Source of the DNA: an uncultured Archangium sp.
GTDB taxonomy: Bacteria; Myxococcota; Myxococcia; Myxococcales; Myxococcaceae
Direction of reading: 5' to 3'
Length of the DNA: 64,000 bases
Assembly (NCBI GenBank): GCA_903905455.1
Contig: CAIVGN010000197.1
Location: forward strand, 62,001 to 126,000
The notes under the pieces are model-generated. The model was not told the DNA's origin. It saw only the letters and a list, made by a program, of their open reading frames with translations, and did no database searches. Every line of letters starts with the position of its first letter. The first letter of the stretch is position 1. The position numbers were made by a program, and so were the translations under genes. This document shows positions 54,789-62,738 of the stretch, one piece after another.

Positions 54789-54914
54789 GCAGGCATGGCG
54801 TCAGCCTTGGCGGCTTGTGCCCCCACGCCATCGGGTGGGGGACTCGAGCCGGAGGAGCGCCTGGCGAGGCGAGGACGATTCGCGAGCTCGGGTCGTCATG
54901 CGCCAGTGCACGAG

Positions 54915-55784
54915 TCAGGGAATGGGGCAGAACGTCGGCTCGCCAGCGAGCTCTCGGCGCCACAGCACGCGGGTGCTCACCCCGCTGAGGAAGTAGCGGG
55001 TGAAGCCGCCGCAGTTCGCCGGGCCTTCGAGCTTGCTGGAGACCTTCAGCTTCACGCCGCCCAGCGCATCGACGGGAACAGGCCAGCCCGGCGCGCGCGC
55101 ATCTACGAAGTTCATGCAGGGGTAGGGCCCCGAACGCGTCGCGGAGAGTTCACCCAGAGTGCACGTGCTCGGGTCGAACGGGAGCTCGCCGCACTCACTG
55201 GCCGCCGGGTCTGCCTCGCGCCGAGGCCCGCCCGACACGAGGTCCGAGGCGTTCCACACCAACTGAATGCCGGACGCCGTCGCGCGCGCGAGCACCGACA
55301 GCGCATTCGCTCGAGGGGGCACGCGGAGCGCCAGCTCGCAGGTCTTCGCGTGGCCCGACGCGGACTCGACGAACACCACCCGCACCTTGCCGCCGTGCGA
55401 GCTCACCGCAGAGTAGAGGAACGGCCCCGTCGCCCCGATGGTGGCGTTCGAGTTCGAGAAGTCAGCGACGCGGAAGCGCTCCTTGCCCGTGTGGCCGTCA
55501 AAGGCAACGAGCACCTGGTTCGCGTCGAGCGCAAACACCACCCCGCGCGCGAGGTCGACCCAGGCCTTGCCCGAGGTCAGCGGCCGCAGCACGGGCACCA
55601 GCCCGGGGATGACTGGGCCCTCCACGGGCGCAGTGGGAACCGGCGCGGGCTGAGGCGGTAACGCCACGATGACCGGCCTCGCCGCCGGCGCGGTCGGAGC
55701 CGGCGCCGGAGCAACGGGAGGGGGGCTGCGCACGGTGGCGCAGGCCGTCGAGAGGAGGACCAACGTCAGGGGGAGGCGAAGCAT
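54915..55784 (-). CDS. Pro-rich lipoprotein with PQQ-like segment
   Basis: Lipoprotein of 289 residues; leader MLRLPLTLVLLSTAC. A Pro/Ala/Val linker (about 20-65) leads to beta strands such as VDLARGVVFALDANQVLVAFD, then GHTGKERFRVADFS, close to a PQQ/YVTN propeller blade. Four to six Cys lie in the C-terminal half. Function unknown. It converges with the three-gene lipoprotein operon (126-bp gap). Confidence 0.7.
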   Translation of the reverse strand: MLRLPLTLVLLSTACATVRSPPPVAPAPAPTAPAARPVIVALPPQPAPVPTAPVEGPVIPGLVPVLRPLTSGKAWVDLARGVVFALDANQVLVAFDGHTGKERFRVADFSNSNATIGATGPFLYSAVSSHGGKVRVVFVESASGHAKTCELALRVPPRANALSVLARATASGIQLVWNASDLVSGGPRREADPAASECGELPFDPSTCTLGELSATRSGPYPCMNFVDARAPGWPVPVDALGGVKLKVSSKLEGPANCGGFTRYFLSGVSTRVLWRRELAGEPTFCPIP

Positions 55785-55823
55785 CCGGCCATCGACACCC
55801 AGCGCACCGCTGAATTCAAGCGC

Positions 55824-56006
55824 TCAATGCAGCCGCGTCCAGTCGACCACGGGGACGACCTCCCTTGCGATGCGGTGCTCGACCGAGACCCACGGCCAGA
55901 TGATGTCGCCACCACGACTGGGCGCTGACGTGACACACCCACACGGCATCAGGCGCAAGCCGCGAGCCCACTTCTTGCTGCTGAAGCCGGGCTTCACCAC
56001 CTTCAT
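55824..56006 (-). CDS. Possible 60-residue protein
   Basis: A frame from the ATG at 56006 with strong G/C in third positions. It encodes a basic N-terminus, MPCGCVTSAP, and a Trp-rich middle (DIIWPWVSVEHRI). No ribosome site is visible. The surrounding 368-bp stretch (55785-56152) holds nothing else I can name, so this is a guess based on composition. Confidence 0.25.
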   Translation of the reverse strand: MKVVKPGFSSKKWARGLRLMPCGCVTSAPSRGGDIIWPWVSVEHRIAREVVPVVDWTRLH

Positions 56007-56152
56007 ACTTGCGCGCGCGCGTGCGAAGACTGTCGGAGTCGCGGCAGTGGGCCACGCCACGGCGGTCGGCGCAGGCCCTTGCGGCGCGCAGCGACTTCGC
56101 CTGCTCGCGCTCCAACCAGGGGCCTGCGTCATTCTCGAGGAGGGTGCCCGTG

Positions 56153-56746
56153 ATGCTCAGCCTGTGGGCCCTCCTCAGGGTGGTGAACGTCATCTTCCTC
56201 ACCCTGACGGTGGTGTTCGCCAACGGCCTTCGGCTCAAGGTCACGGGAATTGCGCTCGGCGCAGGCCCGCGACTGCTTCGCCGTTCGGTCGCTGGCGTCG
56301 AGGTCTCTGTGGGCCCCCTGCGGTGGTCGGGCTTCGGGAAGTTCTCGGGAGACGCAGGGCGCGAGTCACTCCCGCCCCGGAAGCGGCTGGTCGCGAGTCC
56401 TGGGCCCTTCGGGATACTGGTGGCGGTGGGTCTCCTCGGTGGCGTGCCGCCAGGCCTGCTGCCGACGTTCGTCGCGCACTTCTTCGAAGGCGCCCTTCAA
56501 CCGTTTGCCGTCGCGCGCCCGCTGTTGCTGGCCTCGGCCGAGTTCGCGCACGCGCAGCCCGGTCAGGCCTTCCTCGGAACGCTGAACTTCATGCCTATTC
56601 CTTCGTTGGCCGGCTGGCAGTTCGTGGGAATCGTCGCAAGGAGACGACTCGAGAGGACGTCGATGGTCGGCATGTTCGGTTTCTTCCCGGCCACGGCGAA
56701 CTGGCTCGTGGCCTTCGTCAGCGCCCTCGTCACGACCGCCCGCTGA
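56153..56746 (+). CDS. M50-like membrane protein lacking the zinc motif
   Basis: Membrane protein of 197 residues. The start ATG follows GAGGAGGG at eight bases. The layout echoes site-2-protease relatives. A first helix ends LTVVFANGLRLKVTG where HExGH would sit; LGAGPRLLRRSVAGVEVSVGP matches the 'GFGP' strand after it; LGTLNFMPIPSLAGW matches the N-x-x-P-I-P-x-L-D-G segment, with the Asp replaced by Ala. With neither His pair nor Asp it should have no zinc protease activity. The resemblance is by eye and could be wrong; otherwise it is an uncharacterised membrane protein. Confidence 0.55.
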   Translation: MLSLWALLRVVNVIFLTLTVVFANGLRLKVTGIALGAGPRLLRRSVAGVEVSVGPLRWSGFGKFSGDAGRESLPPRKRLVASPGPFGILVAVGLLGGVPPGLLPTFVAHFFEGALQPFAVARPLLLASAEFAHAQPGQAFLGTLNFMPIPSLAGWQFVGIVARRRLERTSMVGMFGFFPATANWLVAFVSALVTTAR

Positions 56747-57048
56747 AACAAGCAGTGCCGGGAGCACGAAGCGCCGGCCAGCAGGTTCGTCGAACCTGGA
56801 AATGCGATGGGAAGCGTCGACCTGGTTGGGGAGCGCTCGACGCCCACTTCATTCCCTCAGTCTTCGCGGCAGCGTTGCAAGCCGCGTTGAGGCAGCGACC
56901 CTGGGACGCTCGCATTCAAGCGGAGACGAATGGGGGGGGGCGCGTCTGGTCACACGCTTGTGTCACCCGATGCGCCCACCGCCCGGAGGAGCGCGCAGCG
57001 GCAGACGTTGGCAACGCAAGGCTGGAGTTCCTGCGCGCCCCGCCGTGA
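56747..57048. other. 302-bp gap with a 9-G run and repeat copy C
   Basis: No gene is seen. A G9 homopolymer lies at 56932-56940. The right end (57031 onward) is repeat copy C. A long plus-strand frame covers this gap but has no start context or product. Confidence 0.45.
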
Positions 57049-57078
57049 TCAACGCTGCGCGAGGCGCACGCCGGCGAG
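57031..57078 (+). repeat. Island-border repeat, copy C (EamA 3' end / ttcA remnant)
   Basis: Holds the last nine codons and stop of the EamA gene (minus strand, LAGVRLAQR) plus 18 bp reading L-R-A-P-P-stop on the plus strand, nearly the ttcA ending LLAPP-stop. It matches copy A at 44 of 48 positions without gaps. Upstream of 57031 no ttcA similarity is seen. Confidence 0.78.
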
Positions 57079-57930
57079 CACCAGCACCCCGCCGATCGCC
57101 ACTTCCCAGCCCAGCGGCTCGTCGAGCAGCGCCCAGGCCAGCAACGCCGTGGCCACCGGTTGGAAGTTCGAGAACACCGCGACCCGAGACGCGGGCACCC
57201 GGCCCAGGGCGAAGCTCCACAGCGCGTACGAGACGACGGAACTGAGCAACACCAGGAACGCCAGACACCACCAGCCCACCGGCGTGATGGCCACCAGCGC
57301 CTCGGTGGTCACCACGAAGGGCACTACCGGCAGCATCAGCACCCCGCCGACGATCATGCTCCAGGCCGCCGTCCGCAGGCCTCCGTGCTCGGCGGAGAAG
57401 GGGCGGCTCTCCGTGGTCCACACCACCCAGGCCGCGACCGCTCCGAGGATGAAGAGATCGCCCACCAACGGACCCCTTGCGTCTTGCAGCCCCCGCCCCA
57501 GCAGCAGCACCAGCACGCCGGCGAACGCCAGCGCGATGCCTACGAAGCGGATGGGCTTGGCCTGCTCCCGCTTGAGCGCGATGCCCAACAGGTACACGCC
57601 GATGGGGGTCAGCGCGTAGAGCAGGCCGCCGTGGGTCGCCCGGGAGCGCGCGAGGCCGTAGAGAAAGAGGCCCTGGTTCACCGGACCGGCGAGCAGGCCG
57701 AAGACGAGGAGCTTGCCCCAGTCCTTGCGCGGCGGGAGGCGGTGCTCGCGGAAGAACGGGAGGAGCAACAGGAAGACCGCGGCGGCCAGGACCAACCGCA
57801 ATGTCGCCAGGAGCACCGGCGCGATGACCAGGGTCGCCTGCTTCGCCGCGAGGTGCGTTCCCGCGCTGATGGCGATCTGGACGAGGATCGCACCGAGCAC
57901 GACGCGGGGCAGCGGTTGGGCGGTCGACAC
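57049..57930 (-). CDS. EamA/DMT-family transporter
   Basis: Inner-membrane permease of 293 residues with about ten helices in two EamA repeats (about 8-140 and 150-290), the RhaT/YdcZ-like layout. LATLRLVLAAAVFLLLLP, LLYALTPIGVYLLG, VVSYALWSFALGRVPASR and PVATALLAWALLDEPLGW are typical. The substrate, probably a small metabolite or amino acid, is unknown. It lies 12 bp downstream of queG on the same strand. Its 3' end is part of repeat copy C. Confidence 0.9.
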   Translation of the reverse strand: MSTAQPLPRVVLGAILVQIAISAGTHLAAKQATLVIAPVLLATLRLVLAAAVFLLLLPFFREHRLPPRKDWGKLLVFGLLAGPVNQGLFLYGLARSRATHGGLLYALTPIGVYLLGIALKREQAKPIRFVGIALAFAGVLVLLLGRGLQDARGPLVGDLFILGAVAAWVVWTTESRPFSAEHGGLRTAAWSMIVGGVLMLPVVPFVVTTEALVAITPVGWWCLAFLVLLSSVVSYALWSFALGRVPASRVAVFSNFQPVATALLAWALLDEPLGWEVAIGGVLVLAGVRLAQR

Positions 57931-57942
57931 CAGGGGCCTTTG

Positions 57943-58980
57943 TCAGCGGTGGGGAGGCAGCGCCACGGGATTTGCGGTGGGGCTCGCGTCCAGGCGCGAC
58001 ACCGCCCAGGCCGCGGCCTCGCGAACGAAGGCGTTGGCGTCGGCGCTCAACTGCAGCAGCAGTTCGCGGGCCCCCTCGTCACGCACCGCGCCCAGCGCAT
58101 ACGCCGCGTTCCTTCTCAGCCCGTCGTAGCCCGCGCGCGCGAGGGCGGAGCCCGGCACCCACGCGTCGAACTCGGCCCTGGTCATGCCGGCCATCGCCCG
58201 CACCGACTGGCTGGCGAGCAGCCGCGGCTCGAAGCGCGCCCCGGCCTTCACCGGCGTCACGTTCAAGGGGCACACGTCCTGGCAGATGTCGCAGCCGAAG
58301 ATGAACCCCTGGAGAGCCGGCCGCAGCCGCTCGGGCACCGACTGCGCGTTCTCGATGGTCTGGTACGAGAGACACGCCCCGGCATCCACCACCCGGTCGG
58401 CGACCAGGGCGGAGGTCGGGCACGCGTCGATGCAGATGCGACACCGTCCGCACGGGTCTTCGTCGAGGGCGCTCGCGTAGGCGTCGACCTCGACGTCGAG
58501 GATCATCGTGGAGAGCACCACGTACGAGCCGAACTCGCGCGTGGTGAAGCAGCCGTTCTTGGTCACCGTGCCCAGGCCCGCGCGCACCGCCCAGACCTTC
58601 TCCATCACCGGGTTGGCGTCGACGGCGCCGTAGTCCGTCACGCCCGGGAACGCCTGCTTGAGCGTCCGTCGCAGGGTGCGCAGCCGGTCGCGCATCGTCG
58701 CGTGGTAGTCGCGGCCCCGCGCGTAGCGGGCGATGGGCGAGGCCACGTCGGTGTGCCAGTAGTTGCACGCCAACGAGATCACGCTCTTCGCGCCGGGGAG
58801 CAGCCTGGTGACGTCCAGCCGCTCGTCGACGCGCTCGGCCATCCAATCGAGATCGGCGTGGTGCCCCGCGCTCAGCCAATCGAGCAGCGTCTCGCGGGGG
58901 ATGGGCTCGGCCCGCGCGAGGCCCACCAGCTCGAAGCCGGCGGCCTTCGCCAGGGCGGTGATGGCCGACGCGGAGATCAA
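57943..58980 (-). CDS. queG: Epoxyqueuosine reductase QueG
   Basis: Cobalamin- and Fe-S-dependent enzyme for the last step of queuosine synthesis in tRNA. It has 345 residues. The two 4Fe-4S clusters bind through CGRCRICIDACP and CDICQDVCP. MERVDERLDVTRLLPGAKS-type N-terminal motifs fit, and the last 60 residues are HEAT-like (RRNAAYALGAVRDEGARELL). I place the start at a TTG at 58980 that overlaps the adenosyltransferase stop as TTGA; there is no nearby ATG in frame. Having a cobalamin gene upstream fits its cofactor need. Confidence 0.93.
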   Translation of the reverse strand: MISASAITALAKAAGFELVGLARAEPIPRETLLDWLSAGHHADLDWMAERVDERLDVTRLLPGAKSVISLACNYWHTDVASPIARYARGRDYHATMRDRLRTLRRTLKQAFPGVTDYGAVDANPVMEKVWAVRAGLGTVTKNGCFTTREFGSYVVLSTMILDVEVDAYASALDEDPCGRCRICIDACPTSALVADRVVDAGACLSYQTIENAQSVPERLRPALQGFIFGCDICQDVCPLNVTPVKAGARFEPRLLASQSVRAMAGMTRAEFDAWVPGSALARAGYDGLRRNAAYALGAVRDEGARELLLQLSADANAFVREAAAWAVSRLDASPTANPVALPPHR

Positions 58981-59531
58981 CCGTGCTTCGGCGCGACCCA
59001 GGGAACGTCCTTCACCCCGGCCTTGAAGTTCGCGTAGCGGGCCATGGAGAAGAGGAGATCCGACAGGCGGTTCAGGTACACCTCGACGTGCTTGTCCACG
59101 AGGCCCGCGCGGTGCAGCGGCACCACGTGGCGCTCGGCGCGACGGCACACGGTGCGCGCGAGGTGGAGCACCGAGGCTGCCTTCGAGCCGCCGGGGAGGA
59201 TGAAGGCGGTGAGCGGCGCGAGCTCGAGATCGTACGAGTCCATGGCCTGCTCCATGGCGGTGACCCAGGCGTCCTGCACCTGGGGAATGTGCGCCGAGGC
59301 CTTGCTGTCGAGCGGGGTGGCGAGCATCGAGCCAATGGTGAAGAGCTGGTCTTGCAGCGTCTGCGCGAGGGGGTCCAGGGTGCCGAGGCCTTCAGCGCGG
59401 GCCATGCCCAGCACCGAGTTGAGCTCGTCGATCTGCCCGTACGCCTCGACGCGGGAGTCGTCCTTGTGGACGCGCCCGCCACCGAACAGGGCCGTGTCTC
59501 CGTCGTCACCGGTCTTCGTGTAGATCTTCAT
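58977..59531 (-). CDS. pduO: Cob(I)alamin adenosyltransferase, PduO type
   Basis: Makes adenosylcobalamin from cob(I)alamin and ATP. It has 184 residues. YTKTGDDGDTALFGGGRV forms the nucleotide loop; DELNSVLGMARAE, ILPGGSKAASVLHLARTVCR, RAERHVV and YLNRLSDLLFSMARYAN follow the PduO/MMAB pattern. Adenosylcobalamin would feed methylmalonyl-CoA mutase (compare mce at 38.6 kb). It is followed directly by the cobalamin-using QueG. Confidence 0.95.
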   Translation of the reverse strand: MKIYTKTGDDGDTALFGGGRVHKDDSRVEAYGQIDELNSVLGMARAEGLGTLDPLAQTLQDQLFTIGSMLATPLDSKASAHIPQVQDAWVTAMEQAMDSYDLELAPLTAFILPGGSKAASVLHLARTVCRRAERHVVPLHRAGLVDKHVEVYLNRLSDLLFSMARYANFKAGVKDVPWVAPKHG

Positions 59532-59543
59532 GGGGCGCTGGAC

Positions 59544-60020
59544 CTAACGCCCAGCGCGGACCAGATCAACGAAGGTGACTCCCGGAGTGCTGCCGGGCTC
59601 ACTTTTCACCTCGCGCCAGGCCCCGTCCTCGAGCGGAGGGAAGAAGGTGTCGGCCTCTACCTCCCGGTCGAGCTGGGTGAGGAAGAGGTGGGTCACCCGC
59701 GGCAGCGCCTCGGCATAGAGCTGCGCGCCGCCGATGATGAACGGCAGGGCGTCGTCCTTGACCAGCTCCAGCGCGACCTCGAGCGAAGGCACCACGTCGC
59801 AGCCCTCGAAACGCAGCGCCTGGCGGGAGATGACCACGTTCCTGCGCCCGGGCAACGCGCGGCCGATGGACTCGTGCGTCTTGCGCCCCATGAGGATCGC
59901 GTGGCCCATGGTGAGCGCCTTGAAGCGCTTCAGGTCTTCGGGCACGTGCCACGGCAACGCCCCGCGCAGGCCGATGCCCCCGTTCTTCGACAACGCGACG
60001 ATCAGCGCGAGCGGCGGCAT
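59544..60020 (-). CDS. folA: Dihydrofolate reductase
   Basis: NADPH-dependent reduction of dihydrofolate. It has 158 residues. LIVALSKNGGIGLRGALPWH, EDLKRFKALTMGHAILMGRK, THESIGRALPGRRNVVISR and LPFIIGGAQLYAEALP are all the expected DHFR segments. The catalytic acid is the Glu in HVPEDLKRF. It starts 1 bp after the thyA stop, the classical thyA-folA pair. Confidence 0.97.
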   Translation of the reverse strand: MPPLALIVALSKNGGIGLRGALPWHVPEDLKRFKALTMGHAILMGRKTHESIGRALPGRRNVVISRQALRFEGCDVVPSLEVALELVKDDALPFIIGGAQLYAEALPRVTHLFLTQLDREVEADTFFPPLEDGAWREVKSEPGSTPGVTFVDLVRAGR

Positions 60021-60021
60021 G

Positions 60022-60870
60022 TCAGATGGCCACCGGCGCCTTGATGGCCGGGTGCGGGTCGTAACCTTCGAGCGTGAAGTCCTCGAACTGGAAGTCGAAG
60101 AGCCCCTCGCGCGCGGGGTTGAGCTTCAGCTTCGGCAGCGGGCGCGGGCTGCGCGAGAGCTGCTCCTTCGCCTGCTCGAGGTGGTTCGAATAGAGGTGCA
60201 CGTCACCGAAACTGTGCACGAAGTCGCCCGGGGTGTTGCCCGTGGCGTGGGCCATCATCAGGGTGAGCAGCGCGTAGCTGGCGATGTTGAAGGGCACACC
60301 CAGGAAGAGGTCGGCGCTGCGCTGGTAGAGGTGGCAGCTCAGCTCGCCGTCCTGCACGTGGAACTGGAAGAGCGTGTGGCACGGAGGCAGCGCGACCTCG
60401 TCGGCTTCCTTCGGGTTCCAGCCAGTGACCAGGTGCCGGCGCGAGTACGGCTTCTCGCGCAGGTCGCGGACCACGCGGGCGAGCTGATCGACGCCGTCCT
60501 TCGCGTACGAGCCGTCGGGGCTCTTCGTCGCCCCGAAGTTGCGCCACTGGTGGCCATAGACCGGGCCGAGATCTCCCGCCTGGCGCCCGAAGCGCGCGGT
60601 CTGCTCGGCCGTCGCCCACTCGTCCCAGATGGTGACGCCCACGTCGTGCAGCGGCTTGACCTGGGTCTCCCCGCGCACGAACCACAGCAGCTCGTGAACG
60701 ATGGACTTGAGGTGCACCTTCTTCGTGGTCAGCAGCGGGAACGCGTCCCGGAGATCGAAGCGCAGCTGGCCTCCGAAGAGCCCGCGGGTGCCGACGCCGG
60801 TCCGGTCCTTTCGCTCGCGCCCCTTCTCGAGCACTTCCTTGAGCAGCCCTAAGTACGCGGCTTCAGACAT
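60022..60870 (-). CDS. thyA: Thymidylate synthase
   Basis: Methylates dUMP with 5,10-methylenetetrahydrofolate, yielding dihydrofolate for the FolA encoded next. It has 282 residues. [33 protein letters not shown], the nucleophile Cys in [10 protein letters not shown] and [19 protein letters not shown] are present. It is the first gene of a five-gene operon (thyA-folA-pduO-queG-eamA). Confidence 0.98.
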   Translation of the reverse strand: MSEAAYLGLLKEVLEKGRERKDRTGVGTRGLFGGQLRFDLRDAFPLLTTKKVHLKSIVHELLWFVRGETQVKPLHDVGVTIWDEWATAEQTARFGRQAGDLGPVYGHQWRNFGATKSPDGSYAKDGVDQLARVVRDLREKPYSRRHLVTGWNPKEADEVALPPCHTLFQFHVQDGELSCHLYQRSADLFLGVPFNIASYALLTLMMAHATGNTPGDFVHSFGDVHLYSNHLEQAKEQLSRSPRPLPKLKLNPAREGLFDFQFEDFTLEGYDPHPAIKAPVAI

Positions 60871-60900
60871 GGCGCTCCCCTAGCACGCCTCCCAGGCCTC

Positions 60901-60925
60901 CATTTTGACTTCCATTCTCAAAATG
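60901..60925. promoter_or_regulatory. Perfect 8-bp dyad before the iron permease (candidate iron-regulator box)
   Basis: CATTTTGA-N9-TCAAAATG, AT-rich in an otherwise GC-rich gap. It lies 16 bp before the FTR1 start and 31 bp before thyA, which is divergent. Reading the minus strand, TTTTGAGAATGG has Fur-like flavour, but it is not a consensus Fur box. Confidence 0.5.
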
Positions 60926-60940
60926 AGGTCTAAGCGAAGC

Positions 60941-62737
60941 ATGCGGTTCCTGGGTGCCCTCCTGTTGGTGATCAGCGCGTCGTCGTGGGCCCAGGCCGTA
61001 CCGTCGCAGGGCTGGCACCGCGTGGTGGGGCTGCTCGAGTACCTCGAGGGCGACTACGCGCACGCGCAGGGCGACCCGGGAGAGCTGGAGGAGCAGCGCG
61101 GGCTGGCGGACGAAGCGGTGAAGCAGCTCGAGTCGATGTCGGCGCCGGCGTACCTCGAGGTGGCCCGGCGCATCCAGGCAGGCATCACCGAAGGCAGGCC
61201 GGCTTCCGAGGTGACGCCGCTGTGTGGAGAGTTGGCGCGCACCATCATTCGCGAGCAGGCGCTGGTGCAGGCCCCCAGGCAGGTCCCCTCGCTCACCGAA
61301 GGACAGCGGCACTTCGAGGCGACCTGCGCGAGCTGTCACGGGGTGACCGGGGCTGCCGACACCGAGGCCGCGAAGCACCTCGACCCACCGCCCGCGAACT
61401 TCCAGGACCCGGTGCGCATGGCCGCGCTCACGCCGTACAAGGTCTTCAACACCACCACCTTCGGCATCCAGGGCACGGGCATGGCCGGCTTCCCCTCGCT
61501 GCCCGAGGACGTGCGCTGGGCCCAGGCGTTTCACGTGTTCACGCTGCGGCAACCGCGGTGCGATCACCTGCCGCCCCCCGCCAGCCTCGCCGAGCTCGCG
61601 ACGTCGACCGACACCCAGCTCGCCGCGAAGTTCGGCGCCACCGAGGTCGCCTGCCTGCGACGCGTGCTCCCCCGGGTGGACCCGTTGGCCGTCGCCCAGG
61701 CCGGCCTCGATGACGCGCTGACCCGCTACGCGAAGGGCGACCCCGAGGGCGCGCGCCAGGCCGTGGTCGACGCGTACCTCGAGGGCCTCGAGCCGGTGGA
61801 GCCCACGCTGCGCGCCCGCGACCCGGCGCTGGTCGGCCAGCTCGAGGCGGCCTTCACCCGCGCGCGCCTCGCCGCCCAGAGCGGCCGCTACTTCGAGGCC
61901 GAGGTGCTGCAGACCAAGGTGCTGCTGGAGAAGGCCCAGACCGGCACCAGCGCCTCGAGCTTCTGGTCGGTGTTCTTCGCAGCCCTGTTCATCTTGCTGC
62001 GCGAGGGCTTCGAGGCGGTGATCGTCGTCGGGGCGCTGTTGGCGGTGCTCCAGAAGATGCACGCCCCCGAGCAGGCGCGCGTGGTGCACGCGGGCTGGGT
62101 GTCGGCGCTGTTCGCCGGGGCGCTGGCGTTCCTCTTCGGCCAGGCCTTCTTCGGGGGCGCGAACCGCGAGTGGCTCGAGACCCTCGTGGCCCTCGCGGCG
62201 GTGGGGCTGCTGCTCTACGCGGCGCTGTGGCTCAACGCGCGGGCGAACGTGAGCCGCTACATGGGCGAGCTGCGCGGGAAGATGACCGCGGCCGTGGGTG
62301 CCGGAAGCACCGCGAGCCTGTTCTTCATCTCGTTCTCCTCGGCGGGCCGCGAGAGCCTCGAGACCGCCCTCTTCCTGCAGGGGCTCGCGGGCGACTCGCG
62401 CTCGGGCGTGGCCTGGGGCGCGCTCGCCGGGCTCGGCGCGTTGCTGGGCCTGGTGGTGATGGTGCGCACCGTGGGCTTCCGCTTGCCGATGAAGACCCTC
62501 TTCAGCGCCTCGACGACGCTGCTGGTGGTCACCGCGGTGATGCTGCTGGGCAAGGGGATGCACGGGCTGCAGGAGCTCGGCGTGCTGCCGCTGGCGCCGG
62601 TGCCCTTCGTGAAGCTCGAGGCGCTGGGCCTGTTTCCCGACGCGTGGAGCCTCGGACCTCAGCTGGTGTTGGCGCTGCTCCCGCTCGCGTGGAGCGCGGC
62701 GCATCGCAAGCCGCCCGCCGCGCTGCCGCAGGCGTGA
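60941..62737 (+). CDS. Cytochrome c/FTR1 family iron permease
   Basis: Membrane protein of 598 residues. Signal peptide MRFLGALLLVISASSWAQA, periplasmic helical region, a cytochrome c domain with heme site CASCH (near 127) and distal Met candidates, then about seven membrane helices of the FTR1 fold. LLREGFEAV (REGFE, near 353) is the iron-binding motif; the second site reads GRESLETAL (RESLE in place of REGLE). Iron uptake coupled to heme-mediated redox is inferred from this fusion. I chose the ATG at 60941; upstream starts at 60905 and 60923 fall inside the dyad. Confidence 0.92.
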   Translation: MRFLGALLLVISASSWAQAVPSQGWHRVVGLLEYLEGDYAHAQGDPGELEEQRGLADEAVKQLESMSAPAYLEVARRIQAGITEGRPASEVTPLCGELARTIIREQALVQAPRQVPSLTEGQRHFEATCASCHGVTGAADTEAAKHLDPPPANFQDPVRMAALTPYKVFNTTTFGIQGTGMAGFPSLPEDVRWAQAFHVFTLRQPRCDHLPPPASLAELATSTDTQLAAKFGATEVACLRRVLPRVDPLAVAQAGLDDALTRYAKGDPEGARQAVVDAYLEGLEPVEPTLRARDPALVGQLEAAFTRARLAAQSGRYFEAEVLQTKVLLEKAQTGTSASSFWSVFFAALFILLREGFEAVIVVGALLAVLQKMHAPEQARVVHAGWVSALFAGALAFLFGQAFFGGANREWLETLVALAAVGLLLYAALWLNARANVSRYMGELRGKMTAAVGAGSTASLFFISFSSAGRESLETALFLQGLAGDSRSGVAWGALAGLGALLGLVVMVRTVGFRLPMKTLFSASTTLLVVTAVMLLGKGMHGLQELGVLPLAPVPFVKLEALGLFPDAWSLGPQLVLALLPLAWSAAHRKPPAALPQA

Positions 62738-62738
62738 G

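Noticed and set aside
56932-56940. G9 run as a phase-variation switch
   Set aside because: It lies in a gap without a gene or promoter that it could switch, so the run alone is not evidence.
55669-57048. A 459-codon plus-strand frame ending LEFLRAPP
   Set aside because: It overlaps the M50-like gene in another frame and has no start context. Its last codons are only the ttcA remnant in repeat copy C.
44994-57078. Insertion sequence or prophage explaining the border repeats
   Set aside because: No transposase, integrase, terminal inverted repeats or phage genes are found between the repeats.
57160-59037. A 625-codon plus-strand frame
   Set aside because: It is antisense to the EamA and queG genes, whose motifs are complete.
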